This document shows, piece by piece, positions 5,378 through 5,464 of a stretch of DNA of 5,464 nt. Both the position numbers and the translations under genes were made by a program. The notes beneath the pieces were generated by a model. That model worked only from the letters and a program-made list of their open reading frames with translations, was not told the DNA's origin and ran no database searches. Source of the DNA: Spirochaetales bacterium (GTDB lineage Bacteria > Spirochaetota > Spirochaetia > SZUA-6 > DRHE01); assembly GCA_023136785.1 (NCBI GenBank), contig JAGLQP010000157.1, positions 1-5,464 on the forward strand. The letters run 5' to 3'. Numbering within the stretch: position 1 is the first letter of the stretch; each line of letters begins with the position of its first letter.

Positions 5378-5464
5378 AGGGCGGTAGACCGATATCTCGT
5401 ACGAGCTTCCCCGGAACCACCGGCGGTACCGGCTTGGTGCGGCCTAGTTTGCTGCGAATCGATC
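5355..5464 (-). other. Right-edge stretch: possible tail of a convergent gene or start of a downstream gene
   Basis: Two readings are plausible and cannot be separated here. On the minus strand a frame open to the edge ends at TGA 5355, overlapping the hyuA end by 23 nt, and contains TKPVPPVVPGKLVRDIGL. On the plus strand a frame with a TTG start at 5374 (TTGA overlap with the hyuA stop, GAGG at 5360-5363) stays open to the edge. Third-position GC is similar in both. I recognise neither product and see no terminator after hyuA. Confidence 0.25.

Noticed and set aside
5416..5446. CCGG-containing repeats after hyuA as a terminator
   Set aside because: The pairing is short and ambiguous and no T run follows on either strand.

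Overview
The window looks like a bacterial chromosome segment of moderately high GC content. It holds two divergent gene sets separated by an AT-richer control region at about 2862-3322. The gene content fits an anaerobe or facultative anaerobe: an NAD-type dihydroorotate dehydrogenase with a PyrK-like domain, and a molybdenum-cofactor cytidylyltransferase relative next to a hydantoinase-family hydrolase. I cannot place the phylum from sequence alone. Spirochaetota, Clostridia-type Firmicutes and Synergistota are guesses, not identifications.

Left half, minus strand (2861 down to the left edge): two overlapping genes cover the last three steps of UMP synthesis, and each is a fusion. The first, pyrFE, joins OMP decarboxylase (PyrF, class 2 type) to orotate phosphoribosyltransferase (PyrE). 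The second starts inside the stop codon of the first (ATGA overlap). It joins a class 1B-like dihydroorotate dehydrogenase (PyrD) to a PyrK-like flavin/NAD electron-transfer domain and runs off the left edge. Its 477 visible codons have no stop, so the PyrD-PyrK junction is continuous. Four activities or subunits that are normally separate genes are thus carried on two polypeptides.

Centre: a promoter-like element (TTGACA-17-AATAGT, 3142-3114) points at the pyr genes. Between it and the pyrF start lies a leader of about 245 nt with three consecutive, well-formed intrinsic terminator hairpins, each followed by 7-9 T, all facing the pyr genes. A 66-codon frame with a GTG start runs unbroken through all three and stops 16 nt before pyrF. 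This is the most striking feature of the window and suggests multi-step transcription attenuation of pyrimidine synthesis.

Right half, plus strand: a mocA (ygfJ)-like nucleotidyltransferase is followed after 57 nt by a hydantoinase/dihydropyrimidinase-family amidohydrolase with all metal ligands intact. This pairing recalls the E. coli yge-ygf region (xdh, hyuA, mocA/ygfJ, ygfK, ssnA), linked to molybdenum hydroxylases and purine catabolism, so the window may enter such a cluster. The last 87 bases are unresolved: both a continuing plus-strand gene and the tail of a convergent minus-strand gene are possible.

The two sets are divergent, so nucleobase synthesis on one side and probable nucleobase or cyclic-amide breakdown on the other share one intergenic control region.
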